A DNA stretch of 64,000 nt from positions 62,001 to 126,000 of the forward strand of contig JACKEB010000015.1 in assembly GCA_020633205.1 (NCBI GenBank), given 5' to 3'. This DNA comes from Polyangiaceae bacterium. GTDB lineage: Bacteria; Myxococcota_A; Polyangia; Polyangiales; Polyangiaceae. Position numbers and translations under genes: made by a program. Positions 43,882 through 52,652 of the stretch are shown piece by piece. Below the pieces are notes generated by a model, which was not told where the DNA came from, did not search any database, and saw only the letters and a program-made list of their open reading frames with translations. The number at the start of each line of letters is the position of its first letter. The stretch's first letter is position 1.

Positions 43882-46777
43882 GGGCGCCCTCCAGGATGTG
43901 TGCTGCGTAGCGATTGAGGAGGGTTTGAGGGGTACCTGGCGGCCTCACCCCAAAATCCGCGAGCTGCTGCTCAGCGCGTGAACAATCGAAGCGCACGCCG
44001 GTGGCTTGAAATAGATCGAGGCCGCGCCGGGTGTCGAGGCGGGTTGCCTGGGTGGTGCGGGTGGTCGCGAGGGCTAAATCCGCCTGCTCGACTGGGTTCG
44101 TGTGAGCGCGTAGGCGTGCCTCAAAAGTTTCCGTGTGGACAAGTTTGATGTCGGCCCCTGCGTGATTCAAGGCGCCCACCCAGCGCTCCAGGCTGACGCT
44201 GCCGTTGCTCAGGTGGTAGCGACTGAAGGCTCTGGAGTGCCCATGAGTGATCAGCGTGGCCCAGGCGTGGGCGGCGTAGTCCACCGGCGTCAGGTCGAAG
44301 GCTAGATCTGCCTGCGGCGCGCAGCCCAGGGACGCGAAGGAGCGGCTCACTCGAGTGAGCCAGTCGTCACTCGGAGCATACGCGGTATGGCTGTCCCCGG
44401 TGATCAAGCCGAAGCGATAGCAGCTGATGCCCTGCTGGTCCGCGCCGAGCTCGAGCAAGCGCTCGGCCGCCCATTTGCTCTGGGCGTAGCCACCGCTGAC
44501 CTGCGCGGAGAGATCGAGGTCGTGGTCCTCAAAGCATTCCGTGGGGCAACGATTGGTGGCGGAGAACACCGACAACGTGGAGGCATAGTGCAGGCGCGCC
44601 ACACCGGCGAGGCGACAGAAGCGCAGCACCTCGGCCGTGCCGACCACGTTGGCTGGTCGCATGACCGAGTAGGGCAACACCAGGTTGACGCGAGCTGCAC
44701 CGTGAATGACTTCGCGGGTCTGAGTGCGCAGCTGTTCGTACTCCGCCTGAGCCAAGCCGAGCTCTGGGCGTGACACATCGCCTACCAAGCAGCGCAGCCT
44801 CTCACCCGCGAGGCGAGCAAACGCGCCCGGCAGATGGGCGTCGCAGGCGGCCTGGACGCGCTCTCGTGCGTGCTCAGCGTTCCGCGCGCGCACCAGCACC
44901 ACGAAGCGCCGATTCGGGTTCTGCTCCAGTAGGGAGAGCAAGCAGCGCGCCCCAAGGAAACCCGTGGCGCCGGTGACCAGGGTCCATGGGCGAGTTCCAG
45001 AATTGCCCCGTGGAATAACTTGAGCGATGCGCTCCAGGCAGGAACGCGCGTCTTCGTTCAGAACGGTGGCCGCAGCGTCTGTCTGCAGCGCCGTGCTCGT
45101 CTGCAGCGCAGCGTTCGTCTGCAGCGCAGCGTTCGTCTGCAGCGCAGTGTTCGTCTGCAGCGTAGCGAGCGGAAGATCCGAGGCGAGTTGCTCCGGCTGG
45201 AGGTTGAGACCCAGGCTCTCCGCCTGGCTCAGCACCTCGAGCACACCGAGGGAGTCCCCGCCTTGTGCGAAGTAGCTCTTGTCAGGGTCTAAGTGACCGA
45301 GCTGGGCGCGTACTATCTCGAGCAGATCTCGAGGCGCCTGCTGCTGGTCTGCCGCCAGCTGCCCAAACAAGCTCCCCAGATCGAGCTTGCCGCTGGTCGT
45401 TTCCGGGAGGTCATGCTGGAAGCGGTAGTCCGTCGGGTGCATCCAGCGTGGCAAGCGCTCGTTCAAATGGGCGCGTAGCGCGGCCTCAGCGCTCACATCA
45501 GCTGAAACGACGGCGACAAGTCGGTCTTCATACACGCCAACGTAGGCGCGGGAGCAGGCGCCGCTCTTGACCAGCTCAGCTTCGACCTCTTCCGGGGCGA
45601 TCAGCTGGCCCCGCCACTTGAGCTGGCGGTCGACGCGGCCCGTGAAGTAGAGCCGCGTGCCCTCGCGCTCGACACGGTCGCCGCTGCGGTACCAGCGCTT
45701 GCCGGCGTGCTCGATGAAGCGTTGAGCGTCGAGCTCCGGCGCCTGCCAGTAGCCGCGCGCCAGCTGATCGCCTGCGATCCACAGCTCACCCGCTGCGGCG
45801 TCCTCTTCCCCGATACGGTACTCCACAGCCGACAACGGCTCACCGATGTACGGGCGCTCGTAGTCGCGGTGCCACCTGAGGAGGCTCGTGCAGATGGAAC
45901 ACTCCGTTGGGCCATACACATTGATGAGGCTGAGCTTGCGTGCCCAAGCCGCGGCTGAGGTCAGGTCTGGCGCCTCACCGCCGATGATCACGCAGCGCAA
46001 GCACTCCGGGAGCTGATCCGCGGGGATGCGCGGCAGGAGACTCGGCGGCAAGTCGACGTGGGTGATGGCGCGTTCACGCAGCGAGGCGAGCAGCTTCGCC
46101 GGGGTGAACGCGGCATCCAGCTCGGGCGCCAGGTGCAGCTCACCACCGGCCAAGAGACAAGTGAAGACATCGGACAGGCTGGCGTCGAACGCCGGCCGCA
46201 AGAGCCACAGGCAGCGTGCCGCGTTGTGGAGATCGAAGGCGCGGACCTGATCGCCGATCACATGCGGCAGCCCGCGATGCTCGAGCATCGCTCCTTTGGG
46301 TGCCCCGCTCGAACCCGATGTCCAACACACATAGGCGAGCTCCGATGGCTCCCGCTGGGCATGGCGCCGCGCATCCTGCCAGCTCGGAGGCCCGGGCTTG
46401 TTTCGGGGGAACCAAAGCTCCGTGAGGCCGCTCTCGTCGCAGCTCGCGCCACCGCTTCCGCGCAGCAAGAGCACTGGCCGCAGGCGCTTCAAAATCTCGC
46501 TGCTTCGCGCCTCGGGCAGACTCGGATCCAGGGTCGAAAAGGCCGCGCCAGCGAACCAACAGGCGAGCCAGGCCGTGACCAGCTCCTTTGACTTCGGCAA
46601 GGCCAAGGCCACGAGCTGGCCACGCGCCGGCTCGAGCTCGTTAGCAAGCTCCAGCGCTGCCCCGAAGAGCTCGGCATAGCTCGTCGTTTCCGTGGGGCTA
46701 ACGATCGCTGGCGCGTCACCACGCGTTGCTGCGGCGTCGACGAGCAGCGCTGGCAGGCTCCGCCAGCCTGTTGTCAT
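43874..46777 (-). CDS. Adenylation / carrier / thioester-reductase protein (NRPS-like)
   Basis: 967 residues. Adenylation domain 1-470: CWTSGSSGAPKG (151-162), YGPTE (288-292), YRSGDRV (363-369), GRVDRQLKWRG (380-390) and ETTSGK (459-464). Carrier domain 480-535 with GGDSL, phosphopantetheine Ser509. A linker of six ALQTN-type hexapeptides spans 539-575. The reductase (604-967) has VTGATGFLGAR and Y770-x3-K774. No condensation domain exists, so one acid is activated, tethered and released as aldehyde or alcohol, as in carboxylic acid reductases. Asp near 198 in the pocket (PAFDASLSD) suggests an alpha-amino acid. A phosphopantetheinyl transferase is required but not in the window. Confidence 0.88.
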   Translation of the reverse strand: MTTGWRSLPALLVDAAATRGDAPAIVSPTETTSYAELFGAALELANELEPARGQLVALALPKSKELVTAWLACWFAGAAFSTLDPSLPEARSSEILKRLRPVLLLRGSGGASCDESGLTELWFPRNKPGPPSWQDARRHAQREPSELAYVCWTSGSSGAPKGAMLEHRGLPHVIGDQVRAFDLHNAARCLWLLRPAFDASLSDVFTCLLAGGELHLAPELDAAFTPAKLLASLRERAITHVDLPPSLLPRIPADQLPECLRCVIIGGEAPDLTSAAAWARKLSLINVYGPTECSICTSLLRWHRDYERPYIGEPLSAVEYRIGEEDAAAGELWIAGDQLARGYWQAPELDAQRFIEHAGKRWYRSGDRVEREGTRLYFTGRVDRQLKWRGQLIAPEEVEAELVKSGACSRAYVGVYEDRLVAVVSADVSAEAALRAHLNERLPRWMHPTDYRFQHDLPETTSGKLDLGSLFGQLAADQQQAPRDLLEIVRAQLGHLDPDKSYFAQGGDSLGVLEVLSQAESLGLNLQPEQLASDLPLATLQTNTALQTNAALQTNAALQTSTALQTDAAATVLNEDARSCLERIAQVIPRGNSGTRPWTLVTGATGFLGARCLLSLLEQNPNRRFVVLVRARNAEHARERVQAACDAHLPGAFARLAGERLRCLVGDVSRPELGLAQAEYEQLRTQTREVIHGAARVNLVLPYSVMRPANVVGTAEVLRFCRLAGVARLHYASTLSVFSATNRCPTECFEDHDLDLSAQVSGGYAQSKWAAERLLELGADQQGISCYRFGLITGDSHTAYAPSDDWLTRVSRSFASLGCAPQADLAFDLTPVDYAAHAWATLITHGHSRAFSRYHLSNGSVSLERWVGALNHAGADIKLVHTETFEARLRAHTNPVEQADLALATTRTTQATRLDTRRGLDLFQATGVRFDCSRAEQQLADFGVRPPGTPQTLLNRYAAHILEGAHG
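45053..45166 (-). repeat. In-frame 18-bp repeats in the carrier-reductase linker
   Basis: About six 18-bp units on the minus strand code the hexapeptides ALQTNA / ALQTST. The middle copies are exact at the DNA level, hence recent expansion. Copy changes preserve the frame and alter only the linker length between carrier and reductase. Confidence 0.9.
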
Positions 46778-47538
46778 GCGCGCCTCGCCAGCACCAAGCA
46801 GCGCGGACTCGCGAGGCTCAGCGCCTCTCCCTCTGCACTGCCAAACAGCCTCAGAGGCGCGAATCCCGCGTCTTCAAGCATCCGACACAGCTCGCGGGGC
46901 AGGTAGAGGCGCGTGGTGGTGCGGGGCAGTTCCGTGGGCGCGCCATCGGTCTCTTGGAGGCGCCAGATCTGGTGCAACGCCCCGCGTCGCAGGTCGAGCT
47001 CGGAGGTGCGGGTGATCTGCACCTGACGCCCGTCGCGCTGTCGGGTGTAGCTGAACTCCGGCTTGAAGCCGGCCAGTACCCCAGCGACGTTGTAGTAGTC
47101 GAGCAGGAACAGCGCACCGGACCTCAAGCTGGAAGCCGCGGCGTTGAGCATCGCCTGATTCTGAGAATCCTCGAGGAAACAACCGAAGCCCGTGCCCCAG
47201 TTGAAGCCGGCGTCGCACGCTTCCTGCGTGCTCCAGGCAGAGGCGTCCGCGGCGCTGAACGCGACGGAGAGTGCCTGCTCCCTTGCTGCCGCTGCTGCTG
47301 CGCTGATGAAAGGCTGACTGATGTCGACCCCGTAGCCACGGGTACCTCGTCGAGCGAGCTCGAGGCTCAGGCTACCGTCGCCGCAGCACTGGTCGAAGAC
47401 CAGGGCGCCCGGCGTGAGCTCGAGCCACTTCCAGAGGCGATCTGCGATGCGCGTTGTTGCTTCGCCCTGGGTGAGCACGGCTTGCGTCAGCGGGTGTTGA
47501 TAGAAGTCCCTCACCCAGAGGTCGCGTTCGCTGGTCAT
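46774..47538 (-). CDS. Class I SAM-dependent methyltransferase
   Basis: 254 residues from ATG 47538, which overlaps the preceding stop by the ATGA tetranucleotide; its own stop overlaps the next start likewise. Motif I is VFDQCCGDGS (about residues 46-55), with an acidic GYGVDIS and a GALFLLDYYN region. The rest is Ala-rich and divergent. O-, N- or C-methylation cannot be told. It is the third gene of the coupled operon. Confidence 0.85.
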   Translation of the reverse strand: MTSERDLWVRDFYQHPLTQAVLTQGEATTRIADRLWKWLELTPGALVFDQCCGDGSLSLELARRGTRGYGVDISQPFISAAAAAAREQALSVAFSAADASAWSTQEACDAGFNWGTGFGCFLEDSQNQAMLNAAASSLRSGALFLLDYYNVAGVLAGFKPEFSYTRQRDGRQVQITRTSELDLRRGALHQIWRLQETDGAPTELPRTTTRLYLPRELCRMLEDAGFAPLRLFGSAEGEALSLASPRCLVLARRA

Positions 47539-49451
47539 GCTTGCTCCAACCTGAAGGCTCGACCCAGGGCGTGCGCCGTGGCAACCAAAAACAGCGGCGG
47601 CCCCCAAGCGCGATGGACCTCTGCCGGGGCGTTCTCCAAGGTGTCCAGCCGCTTTGCTACCAGCTGCGGGTCAAAGAAAGTCCGCGCGGAAAAGCCGGCG
47701 GGGTTCAGTAGCGTGCGCAGTGCAGCGCGCACCTCGGCGTGTTCGGTCAAGTTCGGCGCCAAGAAGGGGTGCTTGCGCCGGGTGCGAATCGCCTCGGGCA
47801 CAAAGCCCCGCACGGCCTCCCGCAGCAGCCACTTTTCCTCGCCATTGCGGATGCGCCGCGCGACGGGCAACTGCCTCATGCAGCGATACAGCTCGGCATC
47901 CAAGAAAGGCAGCCGAGACTCCAAGCCGTGAGAGCCGAGCAGTCGGTCTGACAGCGTCGGCAAGATGTAGCCGCCGAGGGCGAGGCGGGTCCACAGCGTG
48001 GCTCCAATGTCGACTGGGGCACGCCCGCGGAGCCGCGACAGCTCCGGTCCCTGACTGAACGTTTCGAGCGCCTGTTGCGCGAGCTGGTCTCGCCCCGCCC
48101 GGGCCATGCTGCAGACGCGCCCACCAAGCTCGAGCTTCGCCTGCAGAAAGGTCGGCAGGCAGCCCAGCCGGGCCTTCAGGGGGTGAGGGTCGAGCTGGGG
48201 CACGCCGTCTGCCACGTTCAGCTCCGGGCCCTCCGCCAGCATCAAACCCCGCACCGCCTGTTCCAAAGCGTTGCCGCCCGGATTCAATGGATTCAGCCCG
48301 AGATCGGCGCGCAGATGGGGGTAGCCGTAAAGCACCTCGTCCGCGCCTTCACCGGAGAGCACCGACTTGAAGCCTGCGGCGCGAATGGCGCGATCGAGGG
48401 CGTGGTGTGCCACCAAGTGCCCGTTCACTGCCAAGCCTTCGCCTGCCCGCGCTGCAGCCTCGAGACCGTGCACCAAGTCGAGCGCCGTCAGGCTGACGAC
48501 TTCGCTCCTTGCTCCGACTTCCGCGGCGCTGGTCCGCGCGAGCTCCAGCTCGTCCAACGGGCTGCCCGGGAAGCTCGCGGTGAACGTGACGAGGTCCGTC
48601 GGCGCTGTGCGGCCGCGCCGCTGAAGCTCTCGCGCGGCGCCCAGTACAGCGGCGGAGTCGACGCCGCCCGAGAGGTGGAAGCAAACGCGGGCGTCGCTCA
48701 CCAGGCGCCGCTCGACGCTGTCCAAAAATACCTCGCGGAATCGCTCGACGTCTTCAGCCTCCGTGTTTGGGCTGGCATCAGCCGAGTCGAAGTCGGGTGC
48801 GCCCCAGTCCTCGAGTTCGAGGCTCTCCCCACGGAGCGTCAGCAGGTGACCTGGCGGGAGCATGCGCACACCGGCAAACGGCGTGCGATCCGGCGGTAAG
48901 TACTGCATCGCGAGGGCGAGGCCCATGGCCTCTTCGTCCCAGGCCTTGGGAACACCCAGCGCAAACAGCGCCGCTGCGGTGCTCGCCAAGTAGAACGCGC
49001 CGCCGTGAAAGGCGTAGACCAACGTGCGCGCGCCGAAGCGATCCCGATACGCCCAGAGTTCGTGGGTGTCCTCGTTGTAGGCGACGGCGCCTAGCTCGGC
49101 GTTCAAGCGAGGGAACATCGCCTTGCCCCAGTGAGCAACGCCGTGCAGCAGGACCTCGCTATCTGAATTCGTGCGGAAACGGGCCCCTGCGGAAGCCAGT
49201 TCACTCCTGAGCTCGGTGCCGTAGATCTCCCCGTTGGCCGCCACGGCCCAGGGGTGCGCGACGAGGGGCTGCGCGCCGCCCGCGGGGTCCATGACCGCGA
49301 GGCGGGTGTGGGCCAGCGCGCAGCGCCCATCTCTCGAGACGTAGCTCCCGCTGCCGTCGGGACCGCGGCTCGCCAGGCTGTCGAGGGCTGGACGCAATGC
49401 GTCCCGTTGGACGCCACCGCTCGGGTGGAGGATCAGCGCGATGCCACACAT
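47535..49451 (-). CDS. Asparagine synthetase B-like amidotransferase
   Basis: 638 residues from MCGIA at 49451; Cys2 is the glutaminase nucleophile. Glutaminase motifs RGPDGSGSY and NGEIYG are intact. The synthetase half has the PP-loop LSGGVDSA, LSGEGADE and the substrate-side FLDAELY. It forms an amide from a carboxylate with glutamine and ATP, either free aspartate or a pathway intermediate. The coupled context favours a dedicated substrate. Compared with ordinary AsnB (about 550-640 aa) length is normal. Confidence 0.88.
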   Translation of the reverse strand: MCGIALILHPSGGVQRDALRPALDSLASRGPDGSGSYVSRDGRCALAHTRLAVMDPAGGAQPLVAHPWAVAANGEIYGTELRSELASAGARFRTNSDSEVLLHGVAHWGKAMFPRLNAELGAVAYNEDTHELWAYRDRFGARTLVYAFHGGAFYLASTAAALFALGVPKAWDEEAMGLALAMQYLPPDRTPFAGVRMLPPGHLLTLRGESLELEDWGAPDFDSADASPNTEAEDVERFREVFLDSVERRLVSDARVCFHLSGGVDSAAVLGAARELQRRGRTAPTDLVTFTASFPGSPLDELELARTSAAEVGARSEVVSLTALDLVHGLEAAARAGEGLAVNGHLVAHHALDRAIRAAGFKSVLSGEGADEVLYGYPHLRADLGLNPLNPGGNALEQAVRGLMLAEGPELNVADGVPQLDPHPLKARLGCLPTFLQAKLELGGRVCSMARAGRDQLAQQALETFSQGPELSRLRGRAPVDIGATLWTRLALGGYILPTLSDRLLGSHGLESRLPFLDAELYRCMRQLPVARRIRNGEEKWLLREAVRGFVPEAIRTRRKHPFLAPNLTEHAEVRAALRTLLNPAGFSARTFFDPQLVAKRLDTLENAPAEVHRAWGPPLFLVATAHALGRAFRLEQA

Positions 49452-49455
49452 GAGC

Positions 49456-50364
49456 TCAGCTCGGCGCGAGGCTGAAGAAGAGCTTCTTCTGTTCGCTCGC
49501 TTGCGCGAGCGCGAAGACGTCCGCGAAAGCTTCGAGGGGCTTCTCTGGGGCGAACAGATCACGCACCTGCAGGCGTCCCTCCGCGATCCAGCGCAGGCCC
49601 CGATCCATATCGCCGTAGTCCGCGCTCAGCAGGCGAAGGCGCTTCTTCACGCACAGGCCGATGTCGAGCTCGACGGGTCGGCGTGAACGACTCTTCAAGA
49701 CCAAGGTGCCGCCTGGCGCCAGCGCGACGAGGGCGTTCTGGATCAACTGGGAGTCGGCGCACGTCTCCACGCAGAACGCCTGAGACGCTTCGGGTTGTTT
49801 TGTGCTGGGCTCCGCCAGGCTCACGCGCTCGAAGCCCGCAGCCTGGAGCACCCGATGAGTCAGCTCTGCGATGCGTCCGCTTCCGAGGACTAGACCTGGC
49901 AGAGCCTTGGGGAGATCCAACTCGAGCACCGCCATGGAGGCTGCGACTGGCTCCGCGAAGGCCCCCGCCATGAAGTCGATTCCGTGGGGTAAAGGATGCA
50001 GGCAGGCTTGTGGCACGCTGACGAACTCGGCGAAGGCGCCGTCGAGGTCGACCCCCAGTTGCAGCCTGGTGGTACAGTCCTTTCCGCCAATGCATGCGGG
50101 GCAGCAGCCACACGCGACGAACGGCATGCAGGCGACTCGGGTCCCCGCCGGGATGCCACCACCATGGGCCTGCTCCACCACACCGGCAAACTCGTGTCCA
50201 AGCACCAGCGGGTCACGGGTGCTGAGGCGGCCTGCGGCGACTTCGCAATCCGTGCGGCAAAGACCAGCGCTGACCACGCGCACCAGCGCCTCACCTCGAG
50301 CCAGCTGAGGCTCTGCAACCTGCTGCAAGCCGACTCTTCCCCTGGCGCGGACCAAAGCCCTCAT
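49456..50364 (-). CDS. Zinc-dependent medium-chain dehydrogenase
   Basis: 302 residues. Catalytic zinc Cys36, HE (57-58, in GHEFAG) and a structural zinc cluster CGCCPACIGGKDC (85-97) place it with threonine/alcohol dehydrogenases. The cofactor domain is shortened and lacks a clear GxGxxG (VLGSGRIAEL), so cofactor use is uncertain. Typical members have 340-350 residues. First gene of the operon; its start lies 4 bp past the palindrome below, with no visible ribosome site, and it ends 4 bp before the synthetase gene. Confidence 0.75.
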   Translation of the reverse strand: MRALVRARGRVGLQQVAEPQLARGEALVRVVSAGLCRTDCEVAAGRLSTRDPLVLGHEFAGVVEQAHGGGIPAGTRVACMPFVACGCCPACIGGKDCTTRLQLGVDLDGAFAEFVSVPQACLHPLPHGIDFMAGAFAEPVAASMAVLELDLPKALPGLVLGSGRIAELTHRVLQAAGFERVSLAEPSTKQPEASQAFCVETCADSQLIQNALVALAPGGTLVLKSRSRRPVELDIGLCVKKRLRLLSADYGDMDRGLRWIAEGRLQVRDLFAPEKPLEAFADVFALAQASEQKKLFFSLAPS

Positions 50365-50367
50365 GGT

Positions 50368-50382
50368 GTATAATTTACACTA
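50368..50382 (-). promoter_or_regulatory. GTGTA-N5-TACAC palindrome abutting the operon start
   Basis: On the minus strand the 15-base site GTGTA-AATTA-TACAC ends three bases before ATG 50364. TAAATT inside it is well placed for a -10 box of a leaderless transcript. A repressor of GntR type recognises similar GT-N-AC symmetry, so the site may combine promoter and operator. The stretch before the ATG shows no ribosome site. Confidence 0.55.
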
Positions 50383-50426
50383 TTGAGATTGGCCTACCAG
50401 GAGGTTTTGCGACAACGCCGTGCCAG

Positions 50427-51305
50427 CTAGTTCAAGGCACTGATTTTACTTGGGGTTTCGCCCTTGGTCTGGGCGCTTGGCTGCTCCAGCGCTGCCTTCT
50501 GCATGACTCGCATGCGCTTGGCTGCGGGGCCGTAGAGCAGGCGCAGGATGAAGCGGGGCGTCAGCCCGGACATCGTGGAGGTGAGCTTCATCAGAGCGCC
50601 AGGGATGATGATTGCTTTGTTTCGCTTGAAGCCAGCCACGGCCGCCTTCGCGCACTGCTCTGCGCTGATACTCACGAAGTCGGGCAGCTTGGGCGTCTCG
50701 AAGTCTGCCGCCACTTCTTCGAACTCCGTGCGCACCGGGCCAGGGCACAGCTGACTCACGACGACGCCTTGGGAGGCAACCTCGAGCCGCAAGCACTCGG
50801 TGAAGCCCGTCACGTAGTGCTTCGTGCCGACGTAGGTGGCGAACCCGGGCATGAAGTTGAGCCCAAAGCCTGAGCTCACCTGGAGCACGCCGCCGCGTCC
50901 ACGCTCGACCATTCCGGGCACCAGCCGATGGGAGAGATACGTCAACGCGGTCACGTTGAGGTCCAGCATGCGCTGGTTCTTTTCCCACGAGGAAAGATCG
51001 AACATCGAAATGTCGCCGAGGCCCGCGTTGTTGATCAACACATCGATGGGCCCCACCTCGCGCTCGATGCGCTCGAGGGCCGCATCAGTCGCCGAACGGT
51101 CGAGCAGATCACAGCTCTGCACGAAGACGTTCAGCTTTGGCCGCTCCGAGCGCAGCTCCTTGGCGAGCTGTTCAAGACGCTCCGTGCGCCGCGCGAGCAA
51201 CACCAGCGCCTTCGCTCGCGACGCCAGCTGACGCGCCAGTTCGCTTCCGATCCCCGACGACGCACCAGTGATCAGAATCACCCCATCCAAAGGCGGCTGA
51301 GCCAT
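50427..51305 (-). CDS. Short-chain dehydrogenase/reductase
   Basis: 292 residues from MAQPPLDGV at 51305 (the frame opens 12 codons earlier). NAD(P)-binding TGASSGIGSELA, NNAG and catalytic S/Y/K in VSSGFG and YVGTK are complete. The C-terminal tail past 250 is basic. It ends 62 bp before the biosynthetic operon on the same strand, so cotranscription is possible. Substrate unknown; such enzymes often reduce acyl or steroid ketones. Confidence 0.85.
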   Translation of the reverse strand: MAQPPLDGVILITGASSGIGSELARQLASRAKALVLLARRTERLEQLAKELRSERPKLNVFVQSCDLLDRSATDAALERIEREVGPIDVLINNAGLGDISMFDLSSWEKNQRMLDLNVTALTYLSHRLVPGMVERGRGGVLQVSSGFGLNFMPGFATYVGTKHYVTGFTECLRLEVASQGVVVSQLCPGPVRTEFEEVAADFETPKLPDFVSISAEQCAKAAVAGFKRNKAIIIPGALMKLTSTMSGLTPRFILRLLYGPAAKRMRVMQKAALEQPSAQTKGETPSKISALN

Positions 51306-51382
51306 GGGGGGCAGTATGGGAAGCGGCTCTTGCGACCGCAACCCCGCTGTTGAACGAAGTTCAGTTGGCGTCGGCCCGCGAA

Positions 51383-52531
51383 CTAGTGACTGTGTTCGAA
51401 GCCGGGCGCGTAGCAGAGGCCGTCCTGATTCAGGTGGCCCATAGTCGAGGCGTTGAAGACCAAGAAGTCGTGAAGGTCGGCGATGGAGTCATTGCCTTCG
51501 GTTTCGAAGGTCACCTCCGAAGGCAAGCTCGGCAACGTGTACTCACTCGCATCGACGCAGCTCCTCCACGGCAGCGCCGCTCCGCTGCTGTCGGTCACAG
51601 GAGCCAGCGGAACTCCGACCAGGTCGTCCGTCGTGACCACGAACTCGCCACCCACGTCCTTCGCTTGCGCTGCAAACTGGTTGAAGAGCGGTATGGCTCC
51701 ATGGTCAACCGTGTCCCAGAACAAATGATCCGTATGGATCGTCGCTTGAACGGTGGTCTCACCTCCCGCCTTGACCTGGATGCCGCGCTGGAACTCCTCG
51801 CCGTCGAACGCGCTGCCGGTGTTCTCCGGGTTCTGACAATTCTCCATGGAAACGTCGGCTTCAAAGCCGAAGCGGAACTTCACCTTGGTCGGTAGCGTAT
51901 TGAAGTCGTAGCTGTCTTTGCTGGCTGAGCAGTCCGTGCCCTTGAAGGTCGCCGTGCCCACGAGCAGGTGCGTCCAGTGGTTCTGCTTCATCTCCGCCCA
52001 GTCGGCATCATCCGCGGTGAAGCCCTGGAGGTTCGTCACCTCATCCGATGCGTCTATCAGGCTGTATCCGAAGGCGTAGCGTTGGCTCGCGTCGAACGCG
52101 CCGCCACCGTTCAGGTTCTGATTCTCCAGACGACCGAGTGTCCAGGCGCGCTCGGCGCCTCCGCCTTTGCCAACGAGATCTCCAGGCGCAGCGAGGTTGA
52201 CCGCAAAGGGACCGGGAAGGCTCGCGACGCGCTTGCCAACCTTGGACTGATCCGTGGGCGACGTGTCTGGAGACTCCGAGACGTGCACGTCACTGACCAC
52301 GACCAGTACCTTGCTGAACTTCACTTCCCAGCCGTCGCCAAAGAACGCTTCGACGCCGGGTTGTGGGGGGAAGGGATAACCCTCGAGAGCGAGCTCCTCG
52401 CCTGACGCCGAGACCACGATGGCGCCTCCGTTGCTGGCGGTCGTCTCGTCCTCTGCACTGCTGCACGCGAGAGTCCCGAACCCTCCGAGCGCCAACAGAG
52501 CTCCAACTTGAAGCGTTGCTTTGCGAATCAT
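51383..52531 (-). CDS. Beta-sandwich lipoprotein, possible metal-uptake partner
   Basis: 382 residues with a lipobox FGTLAC (Cys23). The opening GDGWEVKFSKVLVVVSDVHV resembles the segment AGYHVELTRADLRVGAVYLN of the lipoprotein at 55269, which suggests one fold family. Histidines HTDHLFWDTVDH and the tail FEHSH could bind metal. Divergent from the TonB-linked receptor with a shared palindrome between the starts. I do not recognise the family by name. Confidence 0.7.
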   Translation of the reverse strand: MIRKATLQVGALLALGGFGTLACSSAEDETTASNGGAIVVSASGEELALEGYPFPPQPGVEAFFGDGWEVKFSKVLVVVSDVHVSESPDTSPTDQSKVGKRVASLPGPFAVNLAAPGDLVGKGGGAERAWTLGRLENQNLNGGGAFDASQRYAFGYSLIDASDEVTNLQGFTADDADWAEMKQNHWTHLLVGTATFKGTDCSASKDSYDFNTLPTKVKFRFGFEADVSMENCQNPENTGSAFDGEEFQRGIQVKAGGETTVQATIHTDHLFWDTVDHGAIPLFNQFAAQAKDVGGEFVVTTDDLVGVPLAPVTDSSGAALPWRSCVDASEYTLPSLPSEVTFETEGNDSIADLHDFLVFNASTMGHLNQDGLCYAPGFEHSH

Positions 52532-52562
52532 GCGGACACATCTAGCGGGCCCCAGTCGCTAA

Positions 52563-52594
52563 TGCAACTGTGTTGCAAATAAAAATTTGTTACA
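52563..52594. promoter_or_regulatory. Fur-family-like operator between receptor and lipoprotein genes
   Basis: TGCAAC-TGT-GTTGCA (52563-52577) is a perfect inverted repeat. It overlaps TGTTGCAAAT-AAAA-ATTTGTTACA (52571-52594), with 8 of 10 arm bases paired. The AT-rich overlapping symmetry in a shared divergent promoter resembles Zur or Fur boxes. The metal cannot be told. Confidence 0.6.
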
Positions 52595-52652
52595 TTGGCT
52601 TGCCGATAGCAAAAGCATCGGTTAGGCAGCTGGCCACTGGATTGAAGGCACC

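Noticed and set aside
45053..45166. CRISPR-like repeat array
   Set aside because: The 18-bp units abut without spacers and lie in frame in a gene.
52601..52652. Cobalamin riboswitch before the TonB receptor (GCCACTGG seen)
   Set aside because: Only one short hallmark is present and there is too little leader for the full fold.
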